Positions 52,957 to 61,578 of a DNA stretch of 64,000 bases are shown one piece after another (position 1 is the stretch's first letter; every line of letters starts with the position of its first letter). A model generated the notes under the pieces. The model was given only the letters and a program-made list of their open reading frames with translations. It made no database searches and was not told where the DNA came from. The stretch comes from Acidobacteriota bacterium (lineage in GTDB: Bacteria; Acidobacteriota; UBA6911; RPQK01; JAJDTT01), in assembly GCA_028874215.1 (NCBI GenBank), contig JAPPLF010000097.1, positions 1-64,000 of the forward strand, in the 5' to 3' direction. The position numbers were made by a program, and so were the translations under genes.

Positions 52957-53280
52957 GTGAAAGCGAAGAAGGTCCGGATTACCGTGTTGCGCAAAACCTT
53001 CAATCAAGACTTCGTCGATGCCTACACGGATGGCTTTGAGTGGAAGCCACGTGGTTGTTGCCATGATTTTGCGGTGGGCCAGGAGTTTTTCTCGGATGGG
53101 CACATGCCTGACGGCTTCAGCGACTGGGCGTGGACGGACATTCAGAAATACGTCGTGGTTCTGGCCCGTGGGGGCAACATGGTCGGTGTAAAACCTGGGG
53201 TCTTCGTGACTTGCTGCACGGATGGTTTCAGACCCGTGTTCTTCAAATTAGAGCGGGTTGAGGAGGACGAATCGGCTTGA
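52957..53280 (+). CDS. TIGR04076 family protein
   Basis: The 107-residue protein starts at a GTG preceded by AGGAGGG. It matches TIGR04076 landmarks: KVRITVLRKTF, the RGCCHDFAVGQEFF strand, FSDWAWTDIQKYVVVLARGG and CCTDGFRPVFFKLERV. The paired cysteines (CC twice) suggest a metal or disulfide role. The function of the family is unknown. It is encoded 42 bp after the frameshifted amidohydrolase, on the same strand. Confidence 0.72.
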   Translation: MKAKKVRITVLRKTFNQDFVDAYTDGFEWKPRGCCHDFAVGQEFFSDGHMPDGFSDWAWTDIQKYVVVLARGGNMVGVKPGVFVTCCTDGFRPVFFKLERVEEDESA

Positions 53281-53345
53281 CTGGATAGTTACGGATTACG
53301 GAATGTCTGGCACCGATACCTGATATCTGAGGGAGGGACGAATCG

Positions 53346-54380
53346 ATGAGTAAAGAATCAACGGCGGCGGACCACTCCGAGGTCTCCAGGCCAGCGTGCG
53401 ATTCAGCTGCCCAAAAGGGAGCTTTGTGGCTGAAGGCTCAAATGCGGGAAGACGGCTCGCTACGTCACGCTTCAAGCCTGAGTGACTACTACAAAGTCTG
53501 CTACGGTCTTGCGGTGACAGGTCACAATGCTGCCACGGAACGAATGCTCGACTACTTCGCCGGCAGATTTCTAAAAGAAAATGGCGACCTGGACGGAACC
53601 GGCTGCCCATGGTTCGAAGATTTTCGCATTTACGCCCATGGTTGGATCATTGTGGCGGCCATGGCAAGAGGTCGGTTCGATGTCGCCTATCCAATCCTGA
53701 GATTCCTCTCCACTTTCCACGATAGCCGCAGTGGCGGATTCTTTACGACCGCTGAAGGACGAGAACAAGGAGAGGGCTCTCAAGAGATCATGACGACAGC
53801 CATGGCCGGGATTGCGTGCGTATGGGGAGGCCGATTGGACTTGGCGCGAGCAACCGGGAGCTGGATGAGAAACCTCTACGACGAGCAACCTGACCTGTCG
53901 AGACGACTCTGTTTCGTCTGGCACTCTCGTGACGGACTCGTCGCAGACTTTCCGGAAGATCGAGCGAAAGAGTATTGCGTATCCACGGCGGAGGTGAGTC
54001 AACGTTATTACCAGTACGGTATTGCCGCTGCGTTTCTAACCTCCTTGCATACCGCCACCGGTGAGCAGCAATGGTTGAAACTGGCTCAACAATTCCTGGA
54101 GGCGACCCGATATTGCGCCAAGGACGTTTATCGTCAGCCTCAGAGCGGGAAAATTGGGTGGGGGGCGGCCTGGACGTATCGGTTGACGAGAGATCCCAGG
54201 GATCGTGGTATTGCGGAGGCTGTGCAGGAAGGATTACTGGCCCTGCAAAGCGAGACGGGTTGGTGGAGCGTCCTGAATGCCTACGACTACGAAATGACGA
54301 AGAGTCCTGAACCTTCTGCCGATATCACAGGCGAGTTCGTGGCTCATCTGGGAAATATGGAACTGGCCTTGCAAACGTAG
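53346..54380 (+). CDS. alpha/alpha-toroid protein, probable glycosidase or lyase-like
   Basis: The 344-residue protein lacks a signal peptide. It has repeated helical hairpins with conserved small and aromatic residues (KGALWLKAQMREDGSLRHAS, DYYKVCYGLAVTGHN, QRYYQYGIAAAFLTSLHTAT, GALLALQSETGWW-like segments), typical of six-hairpin toroids such as glycoside hydrolases and terpene cyclase-like folds. I see no diagnostic catalytic pair and cannot name a family. It follows the TIGR04076 gene by 65 bp and ends the same-strand run that starts at 50077. Confidence 0.65.
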   Translation: MSKESTAADHSEVSRPACDSAAQKGALWLKAQMREDGSLRHASSLSDYYKVCYGLAVTGHNAATERMLDYFAGRFLKENGDLDGTGCPWFEDFRIYAHGWIIVAAMARGRFDVAYPILRFLSTFHDSRSGGFFTTAEGREQGEGSQEIMTTAMAGIACVWGGRLDLARATGSWMRNLYDEQPDLSRRLCFVWHSRDGLVADFPEDRAKEYCVSTAEVSQRYYQYGIAAAFLTSLHTATGEQQWLKLAQQFLEATRYCAKDVYRQPQSGKIGWGAAWTYRLTRDPRDRGIAEAVQEGLLALQSETGWWSVLNAYDYEMTKSPEPSADITGEFVAHLGNMELALQT

Positions 54381-54456
54381 TCGCGGGCCACACTGCCGGC
54401 CACCGAAAATCTTCTCATCTCTACACCCGTGATATTCGTCTGAGCCAAATCTCGGC

Positions 54457-56622
54457 TCACCGCAGGGGATTGCCACTGCCTGCCTTGACCTCGCTCGCCG
54501 AGACCGGAGAAGCTTCTTGCGGCGAGCGGGTACGATCTCTTGCAGGAGTCAGCTGTTGGAGGATCTCAAGCCGCCGGAACGACAATTCCAGTCTTCCGGC
54601 ATCCCGATAGGCCAGGGCCAACTGGTAGTGGGCGGATTCGGACAACGGGTCCAGTTCGAGCGCACGGCGGAAGGCTTGGATTGCCTCTTCGAAGCGTTCT
54701 TGAGCCCGATAGACTCGTCCGCGCAATAGATAGATATCCGGGTCGCTCGCCCGAATTTGCTCCGCTTCGTCCAGCTCTGCCAGCACCTGAACGAAGTAAG
54801 GCTTTCCCTTACGGAAGAGGAAGCCGGCCAACGCCGTCGAGACCATCACATCCGGGGGTGGACGCTCATTCCTGGTTTGGAGGACTTGAATGGCCTCATC
54901 CACTTGTCCCATGGATTCGTAGGCCTGAGCCAGAGGCATATAGGCCTCCACCTGAGCAGCGTTCCGCGCGATCAATTGGCGGAGAATAGCCGTAGCCCGT
55001 TCATATTCACCCGCAGCACTATAAGTGCGTCCGAGGTGCAACACGAGATCCGTCGAATCGGGTATTGTCTTGCACCCTCGCTCCAGAACCTCAATGGCCT
55101 CTGTGAACTCCTGTCCCTCCCGAAATAATTCAGCCAGAACCAGATAGTTCCTTCCGATCCCAGGAGCCAGTCTCACCCCCAACTGGAGATGTTCGATTGC
55201 CTTTTGCTTCTGTTTGGTGTTGAGATAGCTGATCCCAGCCACAGTGGCTGCAGCCCCCTTCAGATCTGGCCTCACCGCTTCATTCTTCAGGATCTCAAGG
55301 GCATGGCGAAGGGCGTCCGAGTAAGCTCCGCCCTGGCTTTGCAAAATCGCCATATTCAGTTTGGCTTCCGGAGCGGAATGAATCTCGGTTTCTCCCCTTA
55401 AGAACTGGCCTAAGGCCAGATCCTGCTCCTGCTGCTCATATAGAAACTGCCCTAGTTCCAGGTGGATCGCCTTTCGAGGGAGGTTCAGACGGGAAAGGCG
55501 ACGAAGGTAGTGGCGGGCTTTTCCCTTATCGCCACCCAGGACGCTCAGCTTGACCAAGTCCGAGAGAAACAGCGGGTGGTCCGGGCTCAGGGCCAACAGC
55601 CGGCTCATAAACTGCTGAGCTGTCGAGGACTCGACCCCTTCAACCAGAGCCGACACCACCCGATCATGGACTTCGGGCGAGCCAGCGCCGGCCATCAATA
55701 CCTTCTTTAGCACGGCCAGCCCATCCCGAGTGCGGCCGAGCCCCAGACGAACCGAGCCCAGGAGGAGATGGTTTTCCAAATTTTCAGCTTCCTGCGCGAG
55801 GGCTTTCTGGATTTCCCGCTCCGCAGCCGCATAGTCTTTCCGGCCCAGATTGACACGCGTCAGCAGGCGATGAAAATCAGGATGACCCGAGAGTTGAGGG
55901 CGCAGCGCAATCAGCAGGTCTCCTGTCTCCTGAAATTTGTCCAGTTGTAGCCAAGCTTCCCCCAGCACCAGCGCGTAAGCCGGCTGCGAGGAATCGAGCT
56001 GGTGAGCCCTCCACAATCTGGCCGCGGCCTCTTCGTAAAAACCCGCACCCAGCAAGACCGCTCCCAGACGACCCAGAATCGGCGCATGGTCTTGATATTG
56101 ACGCGAAATCCTCTCGACCTTTTCGAAACCCTGCAGAATCTTCTGTTCATCCAGATCGATCTGCAGTTCCAGCAAGTCCAGTCGAAGATCGCTGGAAACC
56201 AGACCTCTGCCGCGCGAAATGGTTTGCCGGGCCACTCGAAACTCCTGCAGCGAGGCTTCGATCTGTGCCCGTGCCACCAGGATGTCGATCGTCGATGGGG
56301 ACAAGGTCTCGGCCGTCTTCAGGCACGTGTAAGCTTCTGCAAAACGACCCGCAGCGGCGAGAGTGATGCCGAGACGGAACTGGGCATCCGCACTGTCAGG
56401 CCTCAGACGGGTTGCCTCTTGAAACTGATCCGCTGCCTCACGGAGACGGTTCTGATTGAATGCTGACTGCCCCTCCTGCATCACAGAGACAAATCGATCG
56501 TCACTTTGTCCCGAGTGCGATCCTGCTTGAGGGAAACCGCTCGATCCCACAGGGGCGGACAGGCCTCGACCCCCGATCAGAACCCCCAGCAAAATAAACA
56601 GGAGTGCCCTTCTTGCAGCCAT
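54457..56622 (-). CDS. large secreted TPR-repeat protein
   Basis: The start ATG at 56622 gives MAARRALLFILLGVLIGGRG, a clear signal peptide; the open frame continues upstream only as a shadow of the next gene. The 721-residue protein is almost wholly TPR repeats (NQNRLREAADQFQEATRLRP, GRFAEAYTCLKTAETLSPST, AIEHLQLGVRLAPGIG, FEEAIQAFRRALELDPLSE). It starts 26 bp after the molybdoenzyme gene on the same strand and is probably co-transcribed with it. It could serve as a periplasmic scaffold. Confidence 0.82.
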   Translation of the reverse strand: MAARRALLFILLGVLIGGRGLSAPVGSSGFPQAGSHSGQSDDRFVSVMQEGQSAFNQNRLREAADQFQEATRLRPDSADAQFRLGITLAAAGRFAEAYTCLKTAETLSPSTIDILVARAQIEASLQEFRVARQTISRGRGLVSSDLRLDLLELQIDLDEQKILQGFEKVERISRQYQDHAPILGRLGAVLLGAGFYEEAAARLWRAHQLDSSQPAYALVLGEAWLQLDKFQETGDLLIALRPQLSGHPDFHRLLTRVNLGRKDYAAAEREIQKALAQEAENLENHLLLGSVRLGLGRTRDGLAVLKKVLMAGAGSPEVHDRVVSALVEGVESSTAQQFMSRLLALSPDHPLFLSDLVKLSVLGGDKGKARHYLRRLSRLNLPRKAIHLELGQFLYEQQEQDLALGQFLRGETEIHSAPEAKLNMAILQSQGGAYSDALRHALEILKNEAVRPDLKGAAATVAGISYLNTKQKQKAIEHLQLGVRLAPGIGRNYLVLAELFREGQEFTEAIEVLERGCKTIPDSTDLVLHLGRTYSAAGEYERATAILRQLIARNAAQVEAYMPLAQAYESMGQVDEAIQVLQTRNERPPPDVMVSTALAGFLFRKGKPYFVQVLAELDEAEQIRASDPDIYLLRGRVYRAQERFEEAIQAFRRALELDPLSESAHYQLALAYRDAGRLELSFRRLEILQQLTPARDRTRSPQEASPVSASEVKAGSGNPLR

Positions 56623-56648
56623 ATTCAACCGCTCGCAGCTCAATCGAT

Positions 56649-57776
56649 TTAAACCACCGTACATTTCACCGGGAAACAGCTGTTCAGCTCGTAGCCGTCC
56701 CGGCGATTGGGGTCTCGGGTGAGAGGTTGGTGATTTCCCGCTCGGTCCCATGCCCGGCTGAGGAGCACGTGTTGGCCGCTGCCGGCTTCCCATGCACAGC
56801 GCCACCGCACCCACGTGAAGGGGAGAGGCTTCGACTCGAGCTCGGTCGGATTCCAAGTGCGGCCTCCATCGAAGCTGACTTCGACTCCTTCGACCTCGCT
56901 GGCTCCCGACCAGGCAAATCCCCACACCGTATGGCGGCCCGGAGGCCAACGGCTTTCGTGGACTGGAACGGCGATCCTCGACTTGATGAGAAGACTGGAC
57001 ACCCGGGACGTGATCACTCCTCCCTCAGCAGTTCCCACCTCTCTCAGGTAAAGCCGGTCCATTCCACTCGAGTAGAAGGCGTCCGGACGATCCTCCTCTT
57101 TGAGGATCACAATGCGGCTCAACCATTTGACCGAATCGGTAGCATAGTGTCCGGGAACCAGGGCGCGTGCGGGAAATCCGTGTTCTGACGGAAGAAATCG
57201 GCCGTTCATTTTGAATGCCACCAGGGTCTCAGGAGCCATACACTTTCTGAGAGGGACGATCCGGGTAAAAGGATAGCTCGGAAGCGACGGCCCCAGACTT
57301 CCGGAATCAGCTCCTTGGAGCAGGACCCTAGAGGCCCCTTCCCTAACACCCGCTCTACGCAGCAGGTCGGACACCATCACTCCTTCCCACAGAGCGTTGC
57401 TGGCGGCAAGGTTGTCGCCTCCGAGGTCGAACCCAGCACACTCCAGAACCGCCTCCAACCGTGTGATCTCGGCCTCGAGCAAATCACTCATCTGAATCTC
57501 AAATGGACGGGCGACATGGCCTTCGACCCGAAGCCTCCAGCTCTGCAACGACAGATTCGGCTCCGGGAAATGGCTGCGAACAAAAAAGAGATCGTTGGGA
57601 GTCAGCCTCCCTTCGACTGCCCGAAGGGTCGTGGACCCCAATATTGGCTGCCCGCGCAGGGATCGAGTCCACGGGGCCATCACCAAGCCAGACAGGATGG
57701 TGAACCAAGTCCGGCGGGGCAACGCTTCTGAAATCGGTCGCGATTCCAGTTGACTCAAATTCCTACGCTTCGTCAT
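56649..57776 (-). CDS. sulfite-oxidase-like molybdopterin enzyme
   Basis: The 375-residue protein starts at MTKRRNLSQL and has a twin-arginine signal (PRRTWFTILSG, Arg21-Arg22). The molybdenum ligand is Cys113 in VLECAGFDLGG. The family usually reads CAGN at this point, so the Asn is changed to Phe. HGFPARALVPGHYATDSVKW is the strong molybdopterin-binding signature. The C terminus (GVEVSFDGGRTW, QHVLLSRAWDRAGN) is the Mo-co dimerisation domain. It oxidises sulfite or reduces another oxyanion or sulfoxide; the substrate is unproven. Confidence 0.87.
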   Translation of the reverse strand: MTKRRNLSQLESRPISEALPRRTWFTILSGLVMAPWTRSLRGQPILGSTTLRAVEGRLTPNDLFFVRSHFPEPNLSLQSWRLRVEGHVARPFEIQMSDLLEAEITRLEAVLECAGFDLGGDNLAASNALWEGVMVSDLLRRAGVREGASRVLLQGADSGSLGPSLPSYPFTRIVPLRKCMAPETLVAFKMNGRFLPSEHGFPARALVPGHYATDSVKWLSRIVILKEEDRPDAFYSSGMDRLYLREVGTAEGGVITSRVSSLLIKSRIAVPVHESRWPPGRHTVWGFAWSGASEVEGVEVSFDGGRTWNPTELESKPLPFTWVRWRCAWEAGSGQHVLLSRAWDRAGNHQPLTRDPNRRDGYELNSCFPVKCTVV

Positions 57777-57896
57777 CGGCCGCTCTGACGCGCCTCCTGT
57801 CTTCTGAGAACCGTCCTTCCGAATTAGCAGAACATGGAGAAGTAATTCCAACGATAGCAAAAACTTCTCCCGGGGACGTACCGGCTCTGCTGTAAC

Positions 57897-58022
57897 ATGG
57901 AGATGTGGCTTATCATCGCGCCTTCGTCGACGAAGAACCGGGATCATGGACGGGATCCGGAGATGCTCCAGACGAAGAAGGGAAAACAGTGGAATTTCAG
58001 GAGGAAGGCGCTACTCGATGCT
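57897..58022 (+). mobile_element. remnant of an IS5-type transposase gene
   Basis: A fragment reads LIIAPSSTKNRDHGRDPEM, then LQTKKGKQWNF, a well-known conserved stretch in the catalytic core of IS5-family transposases. Sequence on both sides does not continue the transposase, and no terminal repeats were seen. It lies in the 472-bp gap between the molybdoenzyme and the FAD oxidoreductase. The remaining gap sequence shows no gene. Confidence 0.7.
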
Positions 58023-58215
58023 GCGCGGAACTCTCACCACGGACTTTTCGACTGCGGCGCCTTCAGCCTGACTCTGGGTTTTGAGGTCTTGCGGGGAACG
58101 CCCACCAAAGCGTCCCGATTCCAGCCCAAGAATCGGACTTCCCGCATTGGTCCTGGCTCGTGTGGTAAGAGCGCTAAGGGGTTGCGACTTGCATCGTAGT
58201 TTCAGTATCGTGGAG

Positions 58216-58232
58216 AATATATAATTTATATT
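58216..58232 (+). promoter_or_regulatory. AT-rich inverted repeat before the FAD oxidoreductase
   Basis: AATATA and TATATT are inverted around TAATT, within a strongly AT-rich patch in otherwise GC-rich DNA, 17 bp before the start codon. TATAAT occurs inside it. It may be the promoter -10 region or an operator. GGAG, ten bases before the ATG, is the probable ribosome-binding site. Confidence 0.4.
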
Positions 58233-58248
58233 TTGGAGACGAAGCGGC

Positions 58249-59430
58249 ATGGGGACGAGTAGAACAACCGATATCATCATCATTGGTGCTGGCGTGTATG
58301 GTTGCAGTGTCGCATACAATCTGGCCAAGAACGGCGCTAGGAATGTGGTGCTCCTTGAACGTAAGGCGATTTGCTCGGGAGGCACGGGGAAATCTTGCGC
58401 CGCCTCGCGCACCCACTATTCGATCCAGGCAAACCTCATCCATGCCGTCGAAAGCTTGAAGATATTCGAGGATTTCCCCGAGATCGTTGGCGGCGATGCC
58501 GGTTTTCGCCGTACGGGCTACTTGATCCTTGGCCCAGAGGGATACGGCGAACCGATGCAGGCCGTGTTTCGCAGACAAAATGAATATGGTATCGACACCC
58601 AGACAGTCTCGCGTGATGAAGCCGCGCGGATCCACCCTCTGCTCTATCTCGACGATGTTGACGTCATCGGCTACGACACACGTGGCGGTTACTGCGATCC
58701 CTACTTGACCACGACGTCTTACGCTCGGCGCGCTCAAGAGCTAGGGGTGACCATACAGACCAATACTCCGGTGACCGGCATCCGCCTTAATGGGGAAGTA
58801 AAGACCGTCCAGACTCCCCGCGGCGACTTCGAATGCTCGATAGTAATTCTGGCCGCTGGTCCGTGGACCCAGGTGCTCGGGCAAATGATCGGTGTCGAGT
58901 TTCCTTATGTCGTTAGCCGGCACAAAGTCATCACGCTAAAAAGCGATCAACCCTACCAATACGACTGGCCCATTGTGAAAGACCTGACGACGCCTGACAA
59001 AATATATCTTCGATCGGACAGCGGAGGAACGGTGCTCATCGGCACGGGTGACCACGGTGACCCGATTGACGATCCGGATTCCCTAACCGACCATGTCGAT
59101 CAAGCGCACATCGCCCGCATCGACGCCTTGATTTCCAAACGGATGCCTGAGTTTTTCGCCAAGGCAGAATGCACGGCAACCTGGACCGGCCCTTACGATA
59201 TTACCCCCGATTGGAACCCGCTGGTGGGCCCGGTACCGGGCCTGGAGGATATTTACGTTGCCGTTGGGTTCAGCGGCCACGGCTTCAAGCTGGCCCCGAC
59301 GATTGGCGAAGCTTTGGCTCAGAGCGTGCTTGGCCTGGAACCTCGAGTGCCCATCAGCGAGTACTCCATGACACGCTTGAGCCAGGGAGAAGCGCTACAC
59401 GGCGCATACGGGATTGGCTCAATTTCGTAG
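58249..59430 (+). CDS. FAD-dependent oxidoreductase (DAO / sarcosine oxidase beta-like)
   Basis: The 393-residue protein has the N-terminal dinucleotide-binding motif IIGAGVYGCSVAYNL (about 11-25), then ERKAICSGGTGKSCAASRTHYS, typical of the DAO family. Later features are GGYCDPYLTTTSYARRAQELG, VILAAGPWTQ and the C-terminal VGFSGHGFKLAPTIGEALA. It probably oxidises an N-methyl or primary amino acid, releasing an aldehyde or imine. It has no signal peptide. Base composition is lower in GC than its neighbours, and the IS5 remnant just upstream suggests a transferred segment; that is inference. Confidence 0.87.
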   Translation: MGTSRTTDIIIIGAGVYGCSVAYNLAKNGARNVVLLERKAICSGGTGKSCAASRTHYSIQANLIHAVESLKIFEDFPEIVGGDAGFRRTGYLILGPEGYGEPMQAVFRRQNEYGIDTQTVSRDEAARIHPLLYLDDVDVIGYDTRGGYCDPYLTTTSYARRAQELGVTIQTNTPVTGIRLNGEVKTVQTPRGDFECSIVILAAGPWTQVLGQMIGVEFPYVVSRHKVITLKSDQPYQYDWPIVKDLTTPDKIYLRSDSGGTVLIGTGDHGDPIDDPDSLTDHVDQAHIARIDALISKRMPEFFAKAECTATWTGPYDITPDWNPLVGPVPGLEDIYVAVGFSGHGFKLAPTIGEALAQSVLGLEPRVPISEYSMTRLSQGEALHGAYGIGSIS

Positions 59431-59447
59431 TGACGTGGCATCGTCTG

Positions 59448-61136
59448 TTAGCGTAAAGTTCCCGGTTTGGTCGCGGTGCTTCCTTCTTCCAGAAAAATCA
59501 GTTGCCGGGGTTGGACGTTGTAAAGAGAATCGCGGACCCCGCTGGGCCAGGAAACAGTTACTTCGAGAGGGCCCTCATACTCGCCCAGGCCAAAATGCGC
59601 CCGATAGTCACTGGCCGCAAGATAGCTTCCGGAGGACGTGACCTGAGCTGACAAGCGTTTCGGACCGGCTTGGAGCTCCACAAGAGCTCCGAATCCGTTT
59701 CGGTTGGATTGCTTGCCGATCAGTCTCAATTGTAACCAGGGATTTCGGTTGCCCCCCTCATTGCGAAGCAGTTGCGGGCTTCCACCACAATTGCTGACCA
59801 GTACATCGAGGTCTCCATCATTGTCGTAGTCCGCCCATGCCAGACCGCGGCTGACCTGAGGAGCCTTCAACGCCTTACCCCGTATGGAAGTCACGTCCTG
59901 GAAACGAGCGGCCACGTTCTCCAGGAGGACTTTCGGCTGCCGATACGTTGCTCCGGTCCGGACCTTCTCGGCGTTGTCCAGGACGTGGCCGTTGGCGACC
60001 AAGAGATCCAAGTCGGCATCGTTGTCCACGTCCACCATGGCCAAGCCGAACCCTACATATGGCCGGGTGGGAATCTGAACTCCGGTCCGGGAACTCATGT
60101 CCTCGAAGTAACCGTCCCCGCGGTTTCTATATAGCGCCAGATATTCCCGATCGAAATTGGTCACCCCAATGTCGAGGAATCCGTCACCGTTGTAGTCGGC
60201 GGCCACGGTTCCCATGCCCGCCTGCTGTTCGCCATTCTCCCCACGAGCCGTGCCCGACAACAATCCTATCTCGGAGAAGGTTCCGTCGCCCTCGTTCTTG
60301 AAAAGAAAATTGTCAACACTATCGTTGGCTACGTAAACGTCAACCAAGCCGTCCCGATTGTAGTCAACCGGAGCCACGCCCAAACCCTTGCCGCTTGGCA
60401 GGGCGATGCCGGCCTCTTGACTGACGTCGGAAAAGGCCCCCTTGCCGTCATTTCGGTACAAGACATCGGAGACGCCGTTGTAAGGTGATTTGCAGTAGGA
60501 AACGAGGGATGCATAACGGCAGATCTCATAGTTCTCAAACGAATGATCAAGGTAGCTGGCCACATAAATGTCCAAGTCACCGTCATTGTCATAGTCAAGG
60601 AACGCGGCACTGGTACTCCAACGGCCATCGCCTCCGACCCCCGCCGCCTGTGTCACATTTCCAAAGGTTCCGTTCCCATGGTTGCGATAAAGGAGATCCG
60701 GCCCGCCAAAATGGGTTAGAAAAAGATCGTCAAAGCCATCGTTGTCGTAATCTCCTACGGCGACCCCCATTCCATAAAACTGATTCGCCTCAATTCCTGA
60801 AGCAGTTACCCGCTGGAAGGTCCCGTCTCCGTGGTTCCGATACAGGACGTGATCGAAGGAGAGACTCTGGTCAGACCCAGGAGTCCAGCCGCCGTTGACA
60901 AGAATAATGTCCAAGTGGCCATCGGCATCGAAATCCAGAAAGCCGCAGCCCGATCCCATGGTTTCGACGACGTATTTGTTGGGCGATGGTGAATTTCGGT
61001 GGATGAAACTGATCCCGGCGTTTGCGGTCACGTCCAAAAATTTGATGGAGGAATCGGTGGACTGCGACAGACCCAATACTCCGGAGGAACCTAGAGCGAG
61101 AATGAACGCGCCTACAGCCAACACATGCTGCTTCAT
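59448..61136 (-). CDS. CRTAC1 family protein: FG-GAP repeats plus ASPIC/UnbV domain
   Basis: The 562-residue protein has a signal peptide (VLAVGAFILALGSSG). FG-GAP/calcium motifs recur: DFDADGHLD, DYDNDGFDD, DYDNDGDLD, DYNRDGLVD, DYNGDGFLD, DVDNDADLD and DYDNDGDLD. The ASPIC/UnbV domain is at about 470-550 (NRNGFGALV, SSGSYLAASDYRAHFG). It converges on the FAD oxidoreductase with 17 bp between stops. It is the fourth CRTAC1 protein of the window and stands without a TPR partner next to it. Confidence 0.88.
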   Translation of the reverse strand: MKQHVLAVGAFILALGSSGVLGLSQSTDSSIKFLDVTANAGISFIHRNSPSPNKYVVETMGSGCGFLDFDADGHLDIILVNGGWTPGSDQSLSFDHVLYRNHGDGTFQRVTASGIEANQFYGMGVAVGDYDNDGFDDLFLTHFGGPDLLYRNHGNGTFGNVTQAAGVGGDGRWSTSAAFLDYDNDGDLDIYVASYLDHSFENYEICRYASLVSYCKSPYNGVSDVLYRNDGKGAFSDVSQEAGIALPSGKGLGVAPVDYNRDGLVDVYVANDSVDNFLFKNEGDGTFSEIGLLSGTARGENGEQQAGMGTVAADYNGDGFLDIGVTNFDREYLALYRNRGDGYFEDMSSRTGVQIPTRPYVGFGLAMVDVDNDADLDLLVANGHVLDNAEKVRTGATYRQPKVLLENVAARFQDVTSIRGKALKAPQVSRGLAWADYDNDGDLDVLVSNCGGSPQLLRNEGGNRNPWLQLRLIGKQSNRNGFGALVELQAGPKRLSAQVTSSGSYLAASDYRAHFGLGEYEGPLEVTVSWPSGVRDSLYNVQPRQLIFLEEGSTATKPGTLR

Positions 61137-61578
61137 CTATTCCGTATGCCTTACGGAGCGAAATTACGCCCGCACCTAAACAAGCCAACCATGGGGGCCA
61201 TCAATTTGTTGCTCGTCGAACATGGGATTCCCCCCACAGAAAGGAAATCTTCCGACCTACAGAGTCTCTCGTCAGCTGTCCGGCGACAGCAACGGTACCT
61301 TCTGGAGGCAACCTCTTAGATCGATCACGACATCGGATCGACCGTTCACAGGACCCTATTGTTCATAATGCATGGACACCTCTTGGAGCAACTGGTAGTT
61401 ACCACCTGCAGCGGAACCACGCCGAACACAATATTGATCCCAGGCTCCATCGATAGGTTCAAGCCGGATCCCGAGTCCTTTAGAAATTGTGGTCTGCTCC
61501 ATTGATTTGTCGGAAACAGCGATCAATCAGACACAGCGGGGATACTCATAGGCCGGCATTCGCCAAATCCCAGAGGGA
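61137..61578. other. intergenic interval between CRTAC1 and GWxTD genes
   Basis: This 442-bp divergent gap holds only short open frames without ribosome-binding sites; none resembles a known protein. A 64-codon frame at 61125-61319 is unsupported. It probably contains the promoters of the two flanking genes. Confidence 0.5.

Noticed and set aside
61455-61475. GGTTCAAGCC resembling a tRNA T-arm
   Set aside because: No matching acceptor, D or anticodon stems could be drawn around it.
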